From Afipia sp. GAS231 (GTDB lineage Bacteria > Pseudomonadota > Alphaproteobacteria > Rhizobiales > Xanthobacteraceae): DNA of 64,000 bases. The stretch is taken from assembly GCF_900103365.1 (NCBI RefSeq), contig NZ_LT629703.1, positions 6,000,501 through 6,064,500 on the forward strand, written 5' to 3'. Of this stretch, positions 32,504 through 40,912 are shown piece by piece; the first letter of the stretch is position 1, and every line of letters starts with the position of its first letter. A program made the position numbers and the translations under genes. The notes below the pieces were generated by a model, which saw only the letters and a program-made list of their open reading frames with translations, was not told the DNA's origin and searched no databases.

Positions 32504-33952
32504 ATGACCGACGTTTCGACCGCCGCCATCGGCGACAAGATCCGCTGCGATGCCTGTCCGGTGATGTGCTACATCAAGCCGGGCGCGGCGGGCGCGTGCG
32601 ATCGCTATGCCAATCACGACGGCGAACTGGTGCGCGTCGATCCGCATATCGTGCTGGAGCGAACGGTGTCGCATGGCGGACGGCTGGTGCCGTTCCAGGC
32701 CGGCGGCGACTGGGATGGCAAGCTGGTTCACGAGCCCAGCGTGTTCGTGACCGCGATCGGCGCCGGCACCACCTATCCCGATTACAAGCCGGCGCCCTTC
32801 ATCGTTTCCTCCGAGATCGACGGCGTCGACATGGTCACGGTCGTGACCGAAGGCATTTTCAGCTATTGCGGCGTCAAGGTGAAGATCGACACCGATCGCT
32901 ATCTCGGCCCGGAAACCGCGACGGTGCGGGCGCAGGGCGAGGCGATCGGCCATGTCACCACCAGCGAATACGGCTCGCAGATGCTGTCGCTCGGCGGCGT
33001 GCACCATCTGACCGGCGGTTCCAAGAAGGAAGGCCGCGTCACCTGCGATGCGCTGATGGACCTCTCCAATTGCAAGCCGGTGGAGCTGACCATCGATGGC
33101 GGCGCCACGGTCGTGGTGCAGGCGGGCTATCCGCCGATCGTCAACGGCGTGCCGGAAGAGCGGATGCGGGTGGGGTGCGGTTCGGCCACCATCGGCATGT
33201 TCGCCAAGCAATGGCAGGGCAAGGTCGACGAAGTCGTGGTCGTGGACGACCACATCACCGGCGTGCTCAGTGAGCATCAGGCCGGCAAGCTGCTCGATAT
33301 TCCCGATACCGGGATCAAGATGAAGGGCCGGCGCTCGACGCCGGGCCGTTACTTCCAGGTCGCCGAGCCCGGCACCGGCTGGGGCGGCACCAAAATTTCC
33401 GATCCGCTGTCGGTGCTGGGCCCGTTCGACCCGAAGGAAGCAAGACCGGGGCTCACGATGCTGATGGTCTCGACCACCGGCGAGCATGCCGCCTATTACG
33501 AACTCGACGAGGCCTTGCGTCCGGTCGAGAAGCAGATGCCGCTCGATCTGAAACTCTCGGTCGAACGCATTCAGGAAAATTGCGAGCCGGCAATGTGCAC
33601 GGTGCTGTTCATGGGCGGCGCCGGCGGCTCGCTGCGCGCCGGCGTGACCGATAATCCGGTGCGGCTGACGCGGTCGGTGAAGGACGCGCTGACCCGGGTC
33701 ACCAGCGGCGGCGCGCCGGTTTACGTCTGGCCCGGCGGCGGCATCACCTTCATGGTCGACGTCACCCGGATGCCGGCCGGCGCCTTCGGTTATGTGCCGA
33801 CGCCGGCGCTGGTCGCGCCGATCGAATTCACGCTCAAGCTCTCTGACTACGCCGTCCTCGGCGGCCATATGGACCATGTGGTTCCATTGGCGTCGCTGCG
33901 CGACAATACCGAAACCCGGCCAATGCCGACCATTCCGGGGCGGGGCGCATGA
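32504..33952 (+). CDS. hnr: 6-hydroxynicotinate reductase
   Basis: The 482-residue protein has an N-terminal cysteine cluster IRCDACPVMCYIKPGAAGACDRYANHDGEL, suited to an iron-sulfur centre. Further conserved-looking cysteines lie in FSYCGVKVKIDTDRY, VGCGSATIGMF and ENCEPAMCTVLFMGG. I recognise it as the family of Hnr from the Eubacterium barkeri nicotinate gene cluster, which reduces 6-hydroxynicotinate to 1,4,5,6-tetrahydro-6-oxonicotinate with reduced ferredoxin. A divergent nicotinate hydroxylase upstream and an enamidase 12 kb away supply the steps before and after, which strongly supports the call. It heads a plus-strand operon and overlaps the next gene by four bases. The start ATG at 32504 lacks a strong ribosome binding site. 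Confidence 0.82.
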   Translation: MTDVSTAAIGDKIRCDACPVMCYIKPGAAGACDRYANHDGELVRVDPHIVLERTVSHGGRLVPFQAGGDWDGKLVHEPSVFVTAIGAGTTYPDYKPAPFIVSSEIDGVDMVTVVTEGIFSYCGVKVKIDTDRYLGPETATVRAQGEAIGHVTTSEYGSQMLSLGGVHHLTGGSKKEGRVTCDALMDLSNCKPVELTIDGGATVVVQAGYPPIVNGVPEERMRVGCGSATIGMFAKQWQGKVDEVVVVDDHITGVLSEHQAGKLLDIPDTGIKMKGRRSTPGRYFQVAEPGTGWGGTKISDPLSVLGPFDPKEARPGLTMLMVSTTGEHAAYYELDEALRPVEKQMPLDLKLSVERIQENCEPAMCTVLFMGGAGGSLRAGVTDNPVRLTRSVKDALTRVTSGGAPVYVWPGGGITFMVDVTRMPAGAFGYVPTPALVAPIEFTLKLSDYAVLGGHMDHVVPLASLRDNTETRPMPTIPGRGA

Positions 33953-34857
33953 AACGCCTCCCGCAAATCGCGCTTCTTCCTGACGGCAAGCGGCTGCATT
34001 TGCAGGATGGTCCGATCGATCTGGTCATCGAGGCGAAGGGCCGCGACGCGGACGTGCGCGCGGCCTATCAGGCCGCGGCCCATCGCTTCACCGGGCTGCT
34101 CGATGAACTCTGCGCGGAACTGACTGAGTTGCGCCAGCCGGTCGATCCGGTTCGTTGCGCGCTGAAAGGCGTCGTCGCGCGCCGCATGCATGCGGCCGTG
34201 GCGCCGTTTGCCGCCGATCACTTCATAACACCGATGGCAGCTGTGGCCGGTTCGGTCGCAGAAGAAATTCTCGGCGCCATGCTGAGCGCCGCACGGCTTG
34301 ACCGCGCCTATGTCAACAATGGCGGCGATATCGCACTTTATCTGGCTGACGGCGAGCAGTTCACCGTCGGCCTGATGGACCGGCCCGACCGGCAAGGCCT
34401 GCTGCGCGCGATGACCATCGATGCCGACGATCCCGTGCGTGGCGTGGCGACCAGTGGACGCCACGGCCGCAGTTTTTCGCTCGGGATCGCCGACGCCGTC
34501 ACCGTGCTGGCAAAGACAGCATCGCAGGCCGATGCCGCCGCCACCATCATCGCCAATGCCGTGGATCTGCCCGGCCATCCCGCGGTTGTCCGTTGCCCCG
34601 CGAACGAATTGCAGCCGGATAGCGACCTCGGATCGCGTCTTGTGACCCGCGATGTTGGCCCGCTCGGCGAAAATGAAATCGAGACCGCGCTGAGGGCAGG
34701 GGCCCGCCAGGCGCAGCAGTTGCTGGCGGCCGGGTTGATCGAAGGCGCCGCCTTGCGTCTTGAGGGCGAGACGGTCGGTGTGGGAACAACGGGAATTGCG
34801 ACACGCGCGTTGCCGGCGCTTCATGGAAGCGCGATACAGGATACGATGCATGTCTGA
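33949..34857 (+). CDS. UPF0280 family protein, ApbE-like
   Basis: The 302-residue protein belongs to the UPF0280 family, which shares the T-fold architecture of ApbE flavin transferases. Visible hallmarks are HFITPMAAVAGSVAEEIL, AYVNNGGDIALYL (compare the NGGDI-type flavin-binding loop of ApbE) and VATSGRHGRSFSLGIADAVTVLA (compare the C-terminal ApbE core). True ApbE proteins attach FMN covalently to a Thr/Ser of a target. The ATG overlaps the hnr stop by four bases (ATGA), so it is made together with Hnr. A role in maturing Hnr, for example flavin attachment, is an attractive inference but unproven. Confidence 0.75.
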   Translation: MKRLPQIALLPDGKRLHLQDGPIDLVIEAKGRDADVRAAYQAAAHRFTGLLDELCAELTELRQPVDPVRCALKGVVARRMHAAVAPFAADHFITPMAAVAGSVAEEILGAMLSAARLDRAYVNNGGDIALYLADGEQFTVGLMDRPDRQGLLRAMTIDADDPVRGVATSGRHGRSFSLGIADAVTVLAKTASQADAAATIIANAVDLPGHPAVVRCPANELQPDSDLGSRLVTRDVGPLGENEIETALRAGARQAQQLLAAGLIEGAALRLEGETVGVGTTGIATRALPALHGSAIQDTMHV

Positions 34858-34876
34858 TCGGAAGCGAGGCGAATAA

Positions 34877-35461
34877 ATGAGCGCGATCATTCGCAAAATC
34901 GTCACGGTGGTCGAAGAGACCCATCTGGAGATGGGGCAAAAGGTCGCGCCGCCGACCCGGCGCGCGGCGGCGATCGCCGTGATCGAAAACCCGTTTGCCG
35001 GCCGCTATGTCGAGGACCTTTCGCCATTGATCGCGATCGGCGAGGAGCTCGGCGAACTGCTGTCGAAAAAGGCGGTGGCGGCGCTCGGGATCGACGGCGC
35101 CAAGGCGCACAGTTACGGCAAGGCCGCCGCGGTCGGCGAAAACGGCGAACTCGAACACGCGGCAGCGATCTTGCATCCCAAGATGGGCGCGCCAGTGCGC
35201 AAGGTGCTGGGCAAGGGAGCGGCGCTGATCCCGTCATCGAAGAAACGCAGCGGCCCCGGAACCACGCTGGATATTCCGCTCGGCCACAAGGACGCGGCGT
35301 TCGTGCGCAGTCATTTCGACGGCATGGAAGTGCAGATCAACGACGCGCCGCGCGCCAACGAGATCATGGTCGCGGTGGCGGTGACCGACAGCGGCAGGCC
35401 ATTGCCGCGTGTCGGCGGATTGACGGTTTCTGAGGTCAAAGGCGAAGACGGTTTGAGATAG
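34877..35461 (+). CDS. DUF1185 / AA_synth family protein
   Basis: The 194-residue protein (IIRKIVTVVEETHLEMGQKVAPPTRRAAAIAVIENPFAGRYVEDLSPLI ...) matches the amino-acid-synthesis (DUF1185) family, soluble proteins with an AroH/YjgF-like fold that often accompany amidohydrolases and ABC transporters. ENPFAGRY, HSYGKAAAVGENGE and SSKKRSGPGTTLDIPLGHKDAAFVRSHFDGMEVQINDAPR look like the conserved blocks. No enzymatic activity is established for the family as far as I know. It lies 19 bases after the UPF0280 gene inside the hnr operon, so it may act on a pathway intermediate. Confidence 0.75.
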   Translation: MSAIIRKIVTVVEETHLEMGQKVAPPTRRAAAIAVIENPFAGRYVEDLSPLIAIGEELGELLSKKAVAALGIDGAKAHSYGKAAAVGENGELEHAAAILHPKMGAPVRKVLGKGAALIPSSKKRSGPGTTLDIPLGHKDAAFVRSHFDGMEVQINDAPRANEIMVAVAVTDSGRPLPRVGGLTVSEVKGEDGLR

Positions 35462-35487
35462 ATTTATCGGACACTGGAGGGTTGAGG

Positions 35488-36690
35488 ATGCAACGCAGAC
35501 ATTTGCTCGGAGCGGGATTGGCGATCGCGGTCGCCGGTTTTGCCAACAACGCGATGGCGCAGGCCGAAATCAAGATCGGCGAAATCAACAGCTATTCGCT
35601 GTTGCCCGCTTTCACCGAACCCTATCGCAAGGGCTGGCAGCTCGCGGTCGAGGAAATCAATGCCGCAGGCGGCATCGGCGGCAAGAAGCTCGTCGTCGTC
35701 TCCAAGGATGACGGCGGCAAGCCGGCCGACGCCCAGACCGCCGCCAACGAACTGGTGTCGAGCGAGAACGTGGCGATGCTCACGGGCACGTTCCTGTCCA
35801 ACATCGGCCTCGCCGTCAGCGATTTCGCCAACCAGAAGAAGGTGTTTTTTCTGGCAGCCGAACCGCTGACCGACGCGGTCACCTGGTCGAAGGGCAACCG
35901 CTACACCTTCCGTCTGCGTCCCTCCAATTACATGCAGGCGGCGATGCTGGTGGAAGAGGCCGCGAAGTTGCCCGCCAAGCGCTGGGCGACGATCGCGCCG
36001 AACTATGAGTACGGCCAGTCTGCCGTTGCGGTGTTCAAAAAGTTGATGTCGGAGAAGCGTCCCGATATCGTCTGGGTCGACGAGCAGTGGCCGCCGCAGG
36101 GCAAGATCGATGCGGGCCCGGTGGTGCAGGCGGTTGCCGCCGCCAATCCCGAGGCGATCCTCAACGTCACCTTCGGCGCCGATCTCGTCAAGCTGGTGCG
36201 TGAAGGCAATACCCGTGGCCTGTTCAAGGACCGTAAAGTAGTTTCGTTCCTGACCGGCGAGCCGGAATATCTCGATCCGCTGAAGGAAGAGACGCCGGAA
36301 GGCTGGATCGTCACCGGTTATCCCTGGTACGACATCAAGACGCCGGATCACGACAAGTTCCTGAAAGCCTATCAGGCCAAGTACAACGACTATCCGCGTC
36401 TCGGCTCGATCGTCGGCTACCAGACCATCAAGGCGGCGGCCGCAATCCTCGCCAAGGCCGGCTCGAGCGATCCGGAAAAACTGATCACGGCGGCTGAGGG
36501 CTTGTCGATGCCGTCGCCGTTCGGCGAAATCACCTTCCGCAAGATCGACCACCAGTCGACGCTTGGCGCCTATGTCGGCAAGACCGCGCAGAAGGACGGC
36601 AAGGGCGTGATGGTGGAGTCGGTCTATCGCAAGGGTGGCGACTATCTCCCTGGTGACGCCGAAGTCGAAAAGCTTCGCCCGAAGGATTGA
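35488..36690 (+). CDS. Branched-chain-type ABC transporter substrate-binding protein
   Basis: The 400-residue periplasmic-binding protein has a signal peptide (RRHLLGAGLAIAVAGFANNAMA, cleavage near residue 24) and the LivJ/LivK-type type I fold: IKIGEINSYSLLPAFTEPYRKGWQLAVEEINAAGGIGGKKLVVVSKDDGGKPADAQTAANELVS. GGAGG lies seven bases before the ATG 35488. In the hnr operon it probably captures nicotinate, 6-hydroxynicotinate or another aromatic acid for the Liv-type permease downstream; ligands of this family cannot be read from sequence. Confidence 0.9.
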   Translation: MQRRHLLGAGLAIAVAGFANNAMAQAEIKIGEINSYSLLPAFTEPYRKGWQLAVEEINAAGGIGGKKLVVVSKDDGGKPADAQTAANELVSSENVAMLTGTFLSNIGLAVSDFANQKKVFFLAAEPLTDAVTWSKGNRYTFRLRPSNYMQAAMLVEEAAKLPAKRWATIAPNYEYGQSAVAVFKKLMSEKRPDIVWVDEQWPPQGKIDAGPVVQAVAAANPEAILNVTFGADLVKLVREGNTRGLFKDRKVVSFLTGEPEYLDPLKEETPEGWIVTGYPWYDIKTPDHDKFLKAYQAKYNDYPRLGSIVGYQTIKAAAAILAKAGSSDPEKLITAAEGLSMPSPFGEITFRKIDHQSTLGAYVGKTAQKDGKGVMVESVYRKGGDYLPGDAEVEKLRPKD

Positions 36691-36700
36691 AATCTTACTT

Positions 36701-36834
36701 CTCCCTCTCCCGCTTGCGGGGGAGGGTTGGGGTGGGGGTGCTTCAACATCGGGATTCCCCGCGTGGAGAGAACCCCCACCCGCCGCGCTCTTCGAGCGCG
36801 TCGGCCTCCCCCGCAAGCGGGAGAGGCGAAGCGA
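36701..36834. repeat. Inverted intergenic repeat, family C, copy 2
   Basis: CTCCCTCTCCCGCTTGCGGG and CCCGCAAGCGGGAGAG form the ends, with the same core as 17589-17718. It lies within the hnr-liv operon, between the binding protein and permease genes, so it could lower downstream expression by forming a hairpin in the message. Confidence 0.88.
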
Positions 36835-36906
36835 GCCAGCCATCAGGTCTCGCGAGCACTATATGCGATTGCCCCGCCGCAGGCGGAGCGAAATGAAGAA
36901 AGCAAG

Positions 36907-36951
36907 ACCTCATCCTGAGGAGGCGCGCAGCGCCGTCTTGAAGGATGAAGC
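36907..36951. repeat. Family B repeat fragment
   Basis: CCTCATCCTGAGGAGGCGCG and a following GTCTTGAAGGATGAAG match one arm of the family B repeats at 24468 and 46895. With the family C element it fills most of the 294-base gap 36691-36984; nothing else is recognisable there. Confidence 0.65.
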
Positions 36952-36984
36952 CACCGCACTGAAACGCGCCCAACCGGACCACCC

Positions 36985-38871
36985 ATGGCCTTTTATGTCG
37001 TTCAGTTCCTGACCGGTCTTGCCAGCGCGGCGTCGCTGTTTCTGGTAGCATCAGGGCTGTCGATCATTTTTGGCGTCACGCGAATCGTCAACTTCGCCCA
37101 TGGCGCGTTCTATATGCTCGGCGCCTATGTCGCGTTCACGCTGACCGAGCGGTTTTCCGGCGCGCTCGGCTTTTGGGGCGGCGTTGTCGCCGCCGCGCTG
37201 ATCGTCGCCGCCGTCGGCGTCCTCGTCGAGATGGTGCTGCTGCGGCGGATCTATCATGCGCCGGAACTGTTCCAGTTACTGGCGACCTTTGGCCTGACCC
37301 TGATGGTCGAAGACCTCGTGGTTCTGATCTGGGGACCGGACGATCTGCTCGGCCGCCGCGCGCCCGGCTTCAAAGGCGCGATCGATTTCTTCGGCCAGAA
37401 CATCCCGAGCTACGACCTGTTCCTGATCGCGCTCAGCCCGGTCGTGCTCGGAATCCTGTGGTTGCTGTTCCAGCGCACGCGCTGGGGCGTGCTGGTGCGC
37501 GCGGCGACGCAGGACCGCGACATGGTGGCGGCGCTCGGCGTCAATCAGAAATGGCTGTTCACCAGCGTGTTCGCGCTCGGCGTCTTTCTCGCCAGCCTCG
37601 GCGGCGCGCTGCAGATCCCGCGCGACGCCGTGCATCACGCGCTGGACTTGCGGATCATCGTCGACGTCTTCGTCGTGGTCGTGATCGGCGGGCTCGGCAG
37701 CATCATCGGCGCCTTTGTCGCCGCGGTGCTGGTGTCCGAACTCAACGCCTTCGGCATCCTGATTTTTCCGAAGATCTCCATCATCCTGGTGTTCCTGGTG
37801 ATGGCGGTGGTCTTGATTGTGCGTCCCTGGGGCCTGTTCGGCAAACCGGAAGCCGCAGCGCGGCGAACGCCCGGCCTGACGGTTAATCCGTGGCGGCCGC
37901 TGACGTCGAACGAACGGCTGGCTTCGCTTGGCGCGCTGATGGTGGCGGCGGCGCTGCCGTTCGTGGCCGGCAATTACGCGCTGACAGTCGGCTCCGAGAT
38001 CGCGATCTTCGTGATCTTCGCCGCCAGTCTCCACTTCCTGATGTCGGTCGGCGGGCTGGCCTCGTTCGGCCACGCCGCCTATTTCGGCCTCGGCGCCTAT
38101 GGCGTTGCGTTCCTCGCCAAGCTGGCGGGATTGCCGATGATCGTCTCACTGCTGCTCGGTCCGCTGCTGGGCCTGCTCGGTGCCGCGGTGTTCGGCTTCT
38201 TTGCCGTGCAATTGTCAGGTGTCTACTTTGCGATGCTGACGCTGGCCTTTGCGCAGATCGTGTGGTCGATCGCGTTCCAGTGGGTTACGGTGACCGGCGG
38301 CGACAATGGCATTCTGGGAGTCTGGCCGGAGAAATGGGCGGCGAGCCCGTCGAGCTTCTATTGGTTGTCGCTCGCCATCGCCGCGCTTGCGGTCGCGGTA
38401 TTGCGCATCATCGTGTTCTCGCCGTTCGGGTTTGCACTCCGCGCCACACGGGATTCCCCGCTGCGCAGCGAGGCGATCGGCATCAACGGCAAACGCGTGC
38501 AGTGGACCGCCTTCGTCATCGCGGGCACCGTCGCCGGCATTGCCGGCGCGCTGTTCGCGTACCTCAAGGGCAGCGTTTTCCCGGATAACCTTGGTATATC
38601 CCTTTCCGTCGATGCGCTGGTCATGGTGCTGCTCGGCGGTGTCGAGACGGTCTCCGGTGCGGTCGTCGGCGCCATCGTCTACAAGGCGCTCAACATCTGG
38701 CTGGTCAGCCAGACCGATCTCTCCAAACTGGTATTGGGCGGCTTCATCGTCCTGATCGTGGTGGTTTTCCCGAAGGGCATCGTCGGCATGCTGGAGACGA
38801 TCAAAAACCGCCGGCGATCTTCTGCGTCGAAGTCGGCATTGCTGACATCCCGGATCGAGACTGCCGAATGA
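36985..38871 (+). CDS. Fused branched-chain-type ABC permease (LivH-LivM)
   Basis: The 628-residue protein joins two permeases normally encoded separately. The LivH-like half (about residues 1-290) contains LSIIFGVTRIVNFAHGAFYMLGAYVAF and AATQDRDMVAALGVNQKWLF. The LivM-like half (about 310-628) contains GLASFGHAAYFGLGAYGVAFLAK and ALRATRDSPLRSEAIGINGKRVQW. Each half has its EAA-type loop. Fused LivHM permeases are known in rhizobia. Start at ATG 36985; no strong ribosome binding site precedes it. The stop overlaps the LivG-like gene by four bases. Confidence 0.9.
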   Translation: MAFYVVQFLTGLASAASLFLVASGLSIIFGVTRIVNFAHGAFYMLGAYVAFTLTERFSGALGFWGGVVAAALIVAAVGVLVEMVLLRRIYHAPELFQLLATFGLTLMVEDLVVLIWGPDDLLGRRAPGFKGAIDFFGQNIPSYDLFLIALSPVVLGILWLLFQRTRWGVLVRAATQDRDMVAALGVNQKWLFTSVFALGVFLASLGGALQIPRDAVHHALDLRIIVDVFVVVVIGGLGSIIGAFVAAVLVSELNAFGILIFPKISIILVFLVMAVVLIVRPWGLFGKPEAAARRTPGLTVNPWRPLTSNERLASLGALMVAAALPFVAGNYALTVGSEIAIFVIFAASLHFLMSVGGLASFGHAAYFGLGAYGVAFLAKLAGLPMIVSLLLGPLLGLLGAAVFGFFAVQLSGVYFAMLTLAFAQIVWSIAFQWVTVTGGDNGILGVWPEKWAASPSSFYWLSLAIAALAVAVLRIIVFSPFGFALRATRDSPLRSEAIGINGKRVQWTAFVIAGTVAGIAGALFAYLKGSVFPDNLGISLSVDALVMVLLGGVETVSGAVVGAIVYKALNIWLVSQTDLSKLVLGGFIVLIVVVFPKGIVGMLETIKNRRRSSASKSALLTSRIETAE

Positions 38872-39659
38872 GCATGGTCCCCACATTGCTGTCGGTCGAA
38901 GGCTTGAGCAAGTCCTATGGCGGCGTGCATGCTGTGCGGGGCGTGTCGTTCGAACTGCGTGCCGGTGAAATCCTGGCGCTGATCGGGCCCAATGGTGCTG
39001 GAAAAAGCACCTGCTTCGACATGCTCAACGGCCAGAACATTCCGGATAGCGGCAAAATCCGTTTGCTCGGCGAGGACACCGCGGGCCGGAAGCCGCGTGC
39101 GATCTGGCGGCTCGGCGTCGGGCGTACCTTCCAGATCACGGCGACGTTCCCGACCATGACAGTGCGCGAAAACGTGCAGGTCGCGCTGGTTTCGTATGGC
39201 AAGCAATTGTTCAATCTGTGGACGTCGACCGCGGCCTACGCGCGCGAGGAAGCCGGCCGGCTGCTCGATCTCGTCGGCATGGGCGCCTATGCCGAGCGCC
39301 CCTGCGGCGAACTCGCCTATGGCGATCTCAAGCGTCTTGAGCTTGCGATCGCGCTCGCCAACCAGCCGAAGCTGCTCCTGATGGATGAGCCGACCGCCGG
39401 CATGGCGCCGCGCGAGCGCATCGAGCTGATGCGGCTGACCGCGCGCATCGCCCGCGAACAGTCGATCGGCGTGCTCTTTACCGAACACGACATGGACGTG
39501 GTGTTCGAGCATGCCGACCGCATCCTCGTGCTCAACCGCGGCACCCTGATCGCCGAAGGCTCTCCGGAAGAAGTCCGCGGCAATCCGCAGGTGCGCGCGA
39601 TCTATCTCGGCGAAGGCCTAGTCTATGACGCGCGCCACCGCGAGGGAGCCGGTGCATGA
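38868..39659 (+). CDS. Branched-chain-type ABC transporter ATP-binding protein (LivG-like)
   Basis: The 263-residue ATPase has Walker A GPNGAGKST, a LivG-type stretch GRTFQITATFPTMTVRENVQVAL, signature LAYGDLKRLELAIALA and Walker B LLLMDEPTAGMAPRER. The degenerate signature (YGDLKR instead of SGGQ) is usual for LivG. Starts in an ATGA overlap with the permease and itself overlaps livF by four bases. Confidence 0.92.
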   Translation: MSMVPTLLSVEGLSKSYGGVHAVRGVSFELRAGEILALIGPNGAGKSTCFDMLNGQNIPDSGKIRLLGEDTAGRKPRAIWRLGVGRTFQITATFPTMTVRENVQVALVSYGKQLFNLWTSTAAYAREEAGRLLDLVGMGAYAERPCGELAYGDLKRLELAIALANQPKLLLMDEPTAGMAPRERIELMRLTARIAREQSIGVLFTEHDMDVVFEHADRILVLNRGTLIAEGSPEEVRGNPQVRAIYLGEGLVYDARHREGAGA

Positions 39660-40360
39660 AGCTCACGGTGAAGGATCTCAACAGCTTTTACGGCCCGGCG
39701 CACATCCTGTTCGATATCGCGCTCGAAGTCGGCGACGGCGAAGTGGTCGCGCTGCTCGGCCGCAACGGCGCCGGCAAGTCGACCACCTTCCGCTCCATCG
39801 TAGGATTGGTGCAAAACCGTTCCGGGCAGATCGTGTTCGAAGGCAAGGACGTCTCGACCGAGCCGACGCATGCCATCGTGCGCGGCGGGCTCGGCTATGT
39901 GCCGGAGGAGCGGCGGATCTTCACGGATCTCACGGTCGAGGAAAACCTCGAGGTCGGCAAGCAGCCGAAGCGGCCAAACGCGCCATATTGGACGCGCGAA
40001 AAATTGTTCACGCTGTTTCCGAATCTGGGCGAAATGCGCAACCGCCCGGGCGGACGCATGAGCGGCGGCGAGCAGCAGATGCTGACGATCGCGCGGACGC
40101 TGATGGGCAATCCCTCGCTGGTGCTGCTCGACGAACCCTCGGAAGGCCTGTCGCCAAAAATCGTCGAGCAGATGGTCGATGCGATCCTGGCGATGAAGAA
40201 AGAGGGCGTCAGCATCGTGGTGTCCGAACAAAACCTGCATTTCGCGCGGTTGATTTCGGATCGCGCCTACATCATCGAACGCGGCAAGATCTGTTTCGGC
40301 GGCACGATGGCCGAACTCGACGCGCGGCCGGATATCCGGGACGCGCATCTGTCATTGTGA
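39656..40360 (+). CDS. Branched-chain-type ABC transporter ATP-binding protein (LivF-like)
   Basis: The 234-residue ATPase has Walker A GRNGAGKST, GLGYVPEERRIFTDLTVEENL, signature MSGGEQQMLTIARTLM, Walker B LVLLDEPSEGLSPK and the switch region VVSEQNLHFA. These are typical LivF features. It completes the importer of the hnr operon. Confidence 0.92.
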   Translation: MKLTVKDLNSFYGPAHILFDIALEVGDGEVVALLGRNGAGKSTTFRSIVGLVQNRSGQIVFEGKDVSTEPTHAIVRGGLGYVPEERRIFTDLTVEENLEVGKQPKRPNAPYWTREKLFTLFPNLGEMRNRPGGRMSGGEQQMLTIARTLMGNPSLVLLDEPSEGLSPKIVEQMVDAILAMKKEGVSIVVSEQNLHFARLISDRAYIIERGKICFGGTMAELDARPDIRDAHLSL

Positions 40361-40392
40361 TTGGCGAAGAATAGAAGAGGCGGGGAGCGAAC

Positions 40393-40848
40393 ATGGGAAG
40401 GGGTGCTTTGCCGAAACGGAGCGTCAAGCCGCAGAGGCCGTCCTACATTCTCGACGAGCAGATCGGCTTCATCCTGCGCCAGGTCTGGCAGCGCCATGCC
40501 ACGATCTTCGCCCGCGAAATCGGCATCAACCTGACGTCGGCGCAGTGGGCGGCGCTGGCGAAACTGACCGAGACCGGGCCGTGCTCGCAGAATTTGCTGG
40601 GGCGGCTGACCGCGATGGACGTCGCCACCATCAAGGGCGTGATCGATCGCCTCACCGCACGCGGCCTGACCGAGACCAGCCCCGACCCGGAAGATGGCCG
40701 CCGCCTGCTGGTCAGCCTCACCCGCGCCGGCCAGCAACTGGCCGAGAAGGCCGCGCCGAACGCGCTGGCGATCACCAAGGAAACGCTGGCGCCGCTCGAC
40801 GCCAAGGAGCGCGAGACGCTGATGGTGCTGTTGAACAAGCTGCGGTGA
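40393..40848 (+). CDS. MarR family transcriptional regulator
   Basis: The 151-residue winged-helix regulator has the MarR core ILRQVWQRHATIFAREIGINLTSAQWAALAKLTETGPCSQNLLGRLTAMDVATIKGVIDRLTARGL, with the wing DPEDGRRLLVSLT. It lies 32 bases after livF and so appears to be the last gene of the hnr operon. In other bacteria nicotinate degradation is controlled by MarR repressors that sense 6-hydroxynicotinate (NicR, BpsR). I infer that this protein binds the TTYGTGTACRAA sites at the nicA/hnr and ena/fpr promoters. A duplicated piece of its 3' end is found at 43114-43254. Confidence 0.9.
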   Translation: MGRGALPKRSVKPQRPSYILDEQIGFILRQVWQRHATIFAREIGINLTSAQWAALAKLTETGPCSQNLLGRLTAMDVATIKGVIDRLTARGLTETSPDPEDGRRLLVSLTRAGQQLAEKAAPNALAITKETLAPLDAKERETLMVLLNKLR

Positions 40849-40912
40849 TTCGGCGCACTTGCCCAATTTGAGTTGGATCGCGGTGGCGCGGCGGTGCCGT
40901 GCGGCGTTCGCG

